This document shows positions 6,823 to 9,543 of a DNA stretch of 9,543 nt, in pieces. This stretch comes from Nitrospina sp. GTDB lineage: Bacteria; Nitrospinota; Nitrospinia; Nitrospinales; Nitrospinaceae. The notes under the pieces were generated by a model. It was not told the origin of the DNA, searched no databases, and saw only the letters and a list, made by a program, of their open reading frames with translations. Numbering within the stretch: the stretch's first letter is position 1; every line of letters begins with the position of its first letter. A program made the translations under genes and the position numbers. The DNA lies in assembly GCA_004357365.1 (NCBI GenBank), contig SMVT01000165.1, positions 1-9,543 on the forward strand, written 5' to 3'.

Positions 6823-7869
6823 ATGCGATTTGAGAACGTCTACATCGAGTCTCTCGGGTACCATCTTCCGGATAATGTCGTTACCTCGGAAGATTTGGAG
6901 AGAAGGCTCGCTTCGCTGTATGAAAAATTGAAACTGCCGTTCGGGCGGCTGGAAATGATGAGCGGCATCCGGGAACGCCGGTTTTTCGAAAAGGGCGTGT
7001 TCCCCAGCCAAGTCAGTTCGCTGGCCGGAGAACACGCGCTCGGCAAAACCGACGTCGACCGCCAACACATCGGTTGCCTCATTTCCGGCTCGGTATGCCG
7101 GGATTTTCTGGAACCCGCCACCGCCTCGATCATTCATCACAATTTGAAACTGCCCAATGACTCCCTCGTGTTCGATATTTCCAACGCCTGCCTGGGTGTG
7201 CTTAACGGCATGGTGCACGTTGCCAACATGATCGATCTGGGACAGATTGAGGCGGGTCTGGTGGTCGCTGGGGAAAACGGCGGCCCGCTCGTCGAGACCA
7301 CCATCGAAACCCTGCTGGCCGATCCCAATCCGAGCCGGGCCAAAATCAAAACCGCCTTTGCTTCGATGACTATCGGGTCCGCCGCAGTGGCGGTGTTGCT
7401 GGTGCACAGGAACCTCTCCCATTCGGGACATCGTCTGCTGGGAAGTGTGGCGCGGGCCGAGACGCGTTTTAACGATTTATGCCAGGGCAGCGAGGATATG
7501 GGCATGGGCGGCGACTCCTCGCCGCTGATGGAGACCGATTCGGAAACGTTGATGAAAGAAGGGTGCCAGCTGGCAAAGGATACCTGGGAAATCGCCAAAT
7601 CCTCCTTTGGATGGAAGAATGAGGATGTCGACAAGGTGGTTTGCCATCAGGTCGGGCGCATGCAGCGCAAATTGCTGTACGAAATATTGGCGCTGGATTT
7701 AAACAAGGATTTTTCGACGCTGGAATATCTCGGCAATACCGGATCGGCGGCCCTGCCCGTTACCCTCGCCATCGGTGAAGAGCAGGGATTCATTCAAAAA
7801 GACGATCAGGTGGCGTTACTGGGAATCGGCAGTGGACTCAACTGTCTGATGATGGGCGTGGAATGGTGA
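6823..7869 (+). CDS. oleA: OleA, thiolase-fold enzyme for head-to-head acyl-CoA condensation
   Basis: The 348-residue protein belongs to the ketoacyl-ACP synthase III/thiolase superfamily. Its active-site residues fit OleA: Cys123 in ISNACLGVLNG, His275 in CHQVGRMQ and Asn305 in YLGNTGSAALP form the Cys-His-Asn triad. Glu97 in CRDFLEPATAS corresponds to the Glu that characterises OleA (Glu117 in Xanthomonas, with Cys143, His285 and Asn315 as the triad, from memory). OleA joins two long-chain acyl-CoAs by a Claisen condensation to a 2-alkyl-3-ketoacid, the first step of long-chain olefin synthesis; if not processed, the acid decarboxylates to a ketone. A TGA at 6808-6810 in the same frame limits how far upstream the start can be, leaving the ATG at 6823. 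No Shine-Dalgarno site is visible, so translation may be coupled to the exporter gene. OleB overlaps its end, supporting a joint pathway. Confidence 0.92.
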   Translation: MRFENVYIESLGYHLPDNVVTSEDLERRLASLYEKLKLPFGRLEMMSGIRERRFFEKGVFPSQVSSLAGEHALGKTDVDRQHIGCLISGSVCRDFLEPATASIIHHNLKLPNDSLVFDISNACLGVLNGMVHVANMIDLGQIEAGLVVAGENGGPLVETTIETLLADPNPSRAKIKTAFASMTIGSAAVAVLLVHRNLSHSGHRLLGSVARAETRFNDLCQGSEDMGMGGDSSPLMETDSETLMKEGCQLAKDTWEIAKSSFGWKNEDVDKVVCHQVGRMQRKLLYEILALDLNKDFSTLEYLGNTGSAALPVTLAIGEEQGFIQKDDQVALLGIGSGLNCLMMGVEW

Positions 7870-8753
7870 GCGGGTTATCCATAGAACCGTTTCGCGACCT
7901 GTATCCTTTCGAATCCCGGTTCATCGAATTGGGCCCCCACCGCATGCATTACCTCGATGAAGGGCAGGGCGAAACCCTTCTCATGCTTCACGGCAACCCG
8001 ACCTGGTCGTTTTACTACCGCAACCTCGTCAAAGGATTGAGAAGTCAGTACCGCTGTGTGGTGCCGGATCATATCGGGTGCGGGCTGTCCGACAAACCGC
8101 AGGAATACAATTACACCCTCTCGCAACACATCGATAACCTGGCGGCACTGGTCGATCACCTGAACCTTGACCACCTGACTCTGGTGATGCACGATTGGGG
8201 CGGATCGATTGGGATGGGCCTGGCCGTGCGTGCTCCTGAAAAAATCAAACGCCTCATTTTTTTCAACACCGCGGCTTTTATTGCCGATCGCATTCCATTC
8301 AGCATCAACCTGTGCCGATACCCCATCATCGGACCCCTTGCGATTCTCAAATTCAACCTGTTCGCGAGGATGGCGACTTCGTGGGCCTGCAAACAAACCA
8401 ACCGCATGGTGGGCAAGGTGCGGAAGGGATACCTGGCGCCCTACAACTCTCCGGAAAACCGGATCGCTAATTTGAGATTTGTTCAGGATATCCCCCTGAC
8501 GCCTGATATCCCCAGTTACCCCGTGGTGGAGCATATCGAATCTCAGTTGGGATATTTCCGAGACCGTCCGGCGATGATCATCTGGGGCATGCAGGATTTC
8601 TGCTTCACCGAGTACTTTCTGGACCGTTGGAAAAAATATTTCCCGAATGCAGAAGTGCATGAGGTAGAGCAGGCGGGTCATTATGTTGTGGAAGACGCCG
8701 ACGAGGAAATTATCCCTTGGATGATTCAGTTTTTGCGGAAAAACGAGATTTAA
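7863..8753 (+). CDS. oleB: OleB, alpha/beta-hydrolase-fold beta-lactone decarboxylase
   Basis: The 296-residue protein has the alpha/beta-hydrolase layout of the haloalkane-dehalogenase-like group. It shows HGNPTWSF (43-50) for the oxyanion region, the nucleophile Asp111 in MHDWGGSIGMG, a probable acid Asp245 in WGMQDFCFTE and the base His273 in AGHYVVED. The WGMxDFCF and HYVxED stretches are typical of OleB rather than of generic dehalogenases. OleB decarboxylates the beta-lactone made by OleC into a cis-olefin and CO2. The ATG at 7863 overlaps the oleA stop by 7 bases (ATGGTGA); a GTG at 7866 would give a 4-base overlap, and either way translation is probably coupled. The usual next genes, oleC (AMP-dependent beta-lactone synthetase) and oleD (reductase), are absent: a hairpin and an unrelated gene follow. 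A haloalkane dehalogenase is the alternative reading, but the oleA neighbour argues against it. Confidence 0.88.
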   Translation: MVSGLSIEPFRDLYPFESRFIELGPHRMHYLDEGQGETLLMLHGNPTWSFYYRNLVKGLRSQYRCVVPDHIGCGLSDKPQEYNYTLSQHIDNLAALVDHLNLDHLTLVMHDWGGSIGMGLAVRAPEKIKRLIFFNTAAFIADRIPFSINLCRYPIIGPLAILKFNLFARMATSWACKQTNRMVGKVRKGYLAPYNSPENRIANLRFVQDIPLTPDIPSYPVVEHIESQLGYFRDRPAMIIWGMQDFCFTEYFLDRWKKYFPNAEVHEVEQAGHYVVEDADEEIIPWMIQFLRKNEI

Positions 8754-8767
8754 ATTTTTTTATTTGC

Positions 8768-8790
8768 CCCTGTACTATCATACAGGGTTT
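8768..8790 (+). terminator. Weak rho-independent terminator after oleB
   Basis: CCCTGTA (8768-8774) pairs perfectly with TACAGGG (8781-8787) around a 6-base loop, followed by TTTATGGTTTTAT. The stem is short and the T-run is broken, so termination may be partial. It lies 14 bases after the oleB stop. Confidence 0.5.
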
Positions 8791-8875
8791 ATGGTTTTAT
8801 ATGAAAACACAGGGTCGGTTTTAATCCCCTGGGCTAAACCGTTATCTTTATCAAATTTATTAAAATAAACCTGCT

Positions 8876-9543
8876 ATGAAGGTTCATCCAACAGCCGTTT
8901 TCGGCTTTCTTGTATTTTTTTATTTAACCGGCATGGGATTTGCCCTGGTTGAAGAAAAATTCCCATACCCCGAATTCGGGGATGGTCAGCCAGCACTCCT
9001 GGTTCCTTTAGGGCTGGTGGACGGCATTGCGGTGGATGATCAGAATATCTACTTTTCTGACCGATCCAACCATCTGATACGAAAAATTAACCACCAGGGA
9101 ATTATTACCACAATTGCCGGGAATGGGATTGCGGATTTTAGAGGAGACGGCGGGCCCGCCCTCCAGGCGTCTTTGAATTGTCCTGCCGGATTGGTTTTGG
9201 ACTCGCAAGGCAATATTTATGTGGCCGACAGGAATAACCATCGGGTACGGAAAATCAGCCGGAATGGAATTATTACAACGGTGGCGGGTAATGGCATCGG
9301 GGATTATTCTGGGGATGATGGCCCTGCCCTGGAAGCCAGCCTGAACCTGCCCTCGGATGTGGCGGTGGACCGGGAGGGTAATCTTTTTATTTCCGACCGC
9401 TCCAATAATCGAATCCGTAAAGTGGACCCTCAAGGAACCATAACGACTTATGCTGGTTTGGGGCCCGCCTGGTACGGAGGCGATTATGACCTCGCTTTGG
9501 ATGCTTATTTGAAGTTTCCGTTTGGTATCGCCTTGGACGGCAA
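8876..9543 (+). CDS. Secreted NHL-repeat beta-propeller protein, 3' end outside window
   Basis: An open frame runs from the ATG at 8876 to the right edge (222 codons seen). Residues 1-23 look like a signal peptide: Lys2, a hydrophobic stretch VFGFLVFFYLTGMGF, and a GFA cleavage site. From residue ~47 there are NHL repeats with the pattern P-x-G-(I/L/V)-x-(V/L)-D ... GN-(I/L)-(Y/F)-x-(S/A)-D-R-x-N-x-x-(I/V)-R-K ... G-x-I-T-T-x-AGNG. Three full units and the start of a fourth are seen at an exact 56-residue period, so this is one side of a beta-propeller whose remaining blades lie beyond the window. NHL propellers act as binding scaffolds or, rarely, enzymes; no catalytic motif is visible here. 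No Shine-Dalgarno site precedes the ATG, although a TAAAAT at 8861-8866 could be a -10 box. An exported or periplasmic location is inferred from the signal peptide. Confidence 0.82.
   Translation, partial: MKVHPTAVFGFLVFFYLTGMGFALVEEKFPYPEFGDGQPALLVPLGLVDGIAVDDQNIYFSDRSNHLIRKINHQGIITTIAGNGIADFRGDGGPALQASLNCPAGLVLDSQGNIYVADRNNHRVRKISRNGIITTVAGNGIGDYSGDDGPALEASLNLPSDVAVDREGNLFISDRSNNRIRKVDPQGTITTYAGLGPAWYGGDYDLALDAYLKFPFGIALDG
9014..9543 (+). repeat. 168-base tandem coding repeat of the NHL propeller
   Basis: Equivalent codons begin at 9014, 9182, 9350 and 9518, an exact spacing of 168 bases with no insertion or deletion. DNA similarity between units is patchy (for example GGAATTATTAC at both 9098 and 9266), which indicates old duplications under protein-level selection. 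Confidence 0.8.

Noticed and set aside
8810..8831. Second hairpin after oleB (CAGGG/CCCTG)
   Set aside because: The stem is only five pairs with a 12-base loop and no T-run follows, so I cannot support it as a terminator.
9008..9433. Minus-strand 141-codon open frame near the right edge
   Set aside because: It is opposite a clear NHL-repeat coding sequence, and its apparent internal repeats are just the reverse image of the 168-base units.

Overview
The window looks like chromosomal DNA of a Gram-negative bacterium with moderate GC content. It holds six protein-coding genes, four complete and internal plus one cut at each edge, and no tRNA, rRNA, CRISPR array or recognisable mobile element. 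An MsbA-type lipid flippase and an OleA/OleB pair fit a diderm. The gene mix, especially universal-stress domains fused to protochlorophyllide-reductase-like (PCP_red) domains in a genome fragment with no photosynthesis gene, suggests an environmental lineage such as Nitrospinota or Nitrospirota. That assignment is inference from memory of gene content, not a search result.

Layout, left to right. (1) Positions 2-775 (+) are the C-terminal part of an insulysin/pitrilysin-type M16 peptidase. (2) A strong hairpin at 863-899 separates it from the convergent gene at 911-2311 (-), a long and divergent class II aldolase. (3) Positions 2312-2840 are a 529-base divergent intergenic region with short palindromes, direct repeats and a very good sigma-70 promoter (TTGACA-16-TAGAAT) reading right. 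(4) Positions 2841-4892 (+) encode a 683-residue fusion: two Usp domains, a PCP_red-like domain, a CxxC/CxxC zinc ribbon, and two more degenerate PCP_red-like modules. A terminator follows. (5) Positions 5066-8753 (+) form a tight cluster: an MsbA-family ABC exporter, then OleA 29 bases later, then OleB overlapping OleA by 7 bases. (6) After a weak hairpin, a secreted NHL-repeat beta-propeller protein begins at 8876 and runs off the right edge.

Working together: the ABC exporter, OleA and OleB are probably one transcript. OleA condenses two fatty acyl-CoA molecules head to head, and OleB is the beta-lactone decarboxylase that makes the final olefin. The usual partners OleC and OleD do not follow OleB here, so the pathway is either split across the genome or altered. 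The exporter's position invites a link to moving a lipid product or lipid A, which is inference only. The Usp/PCP_red fusion has its own promoter and terminator and is the most unusual protein in the window.
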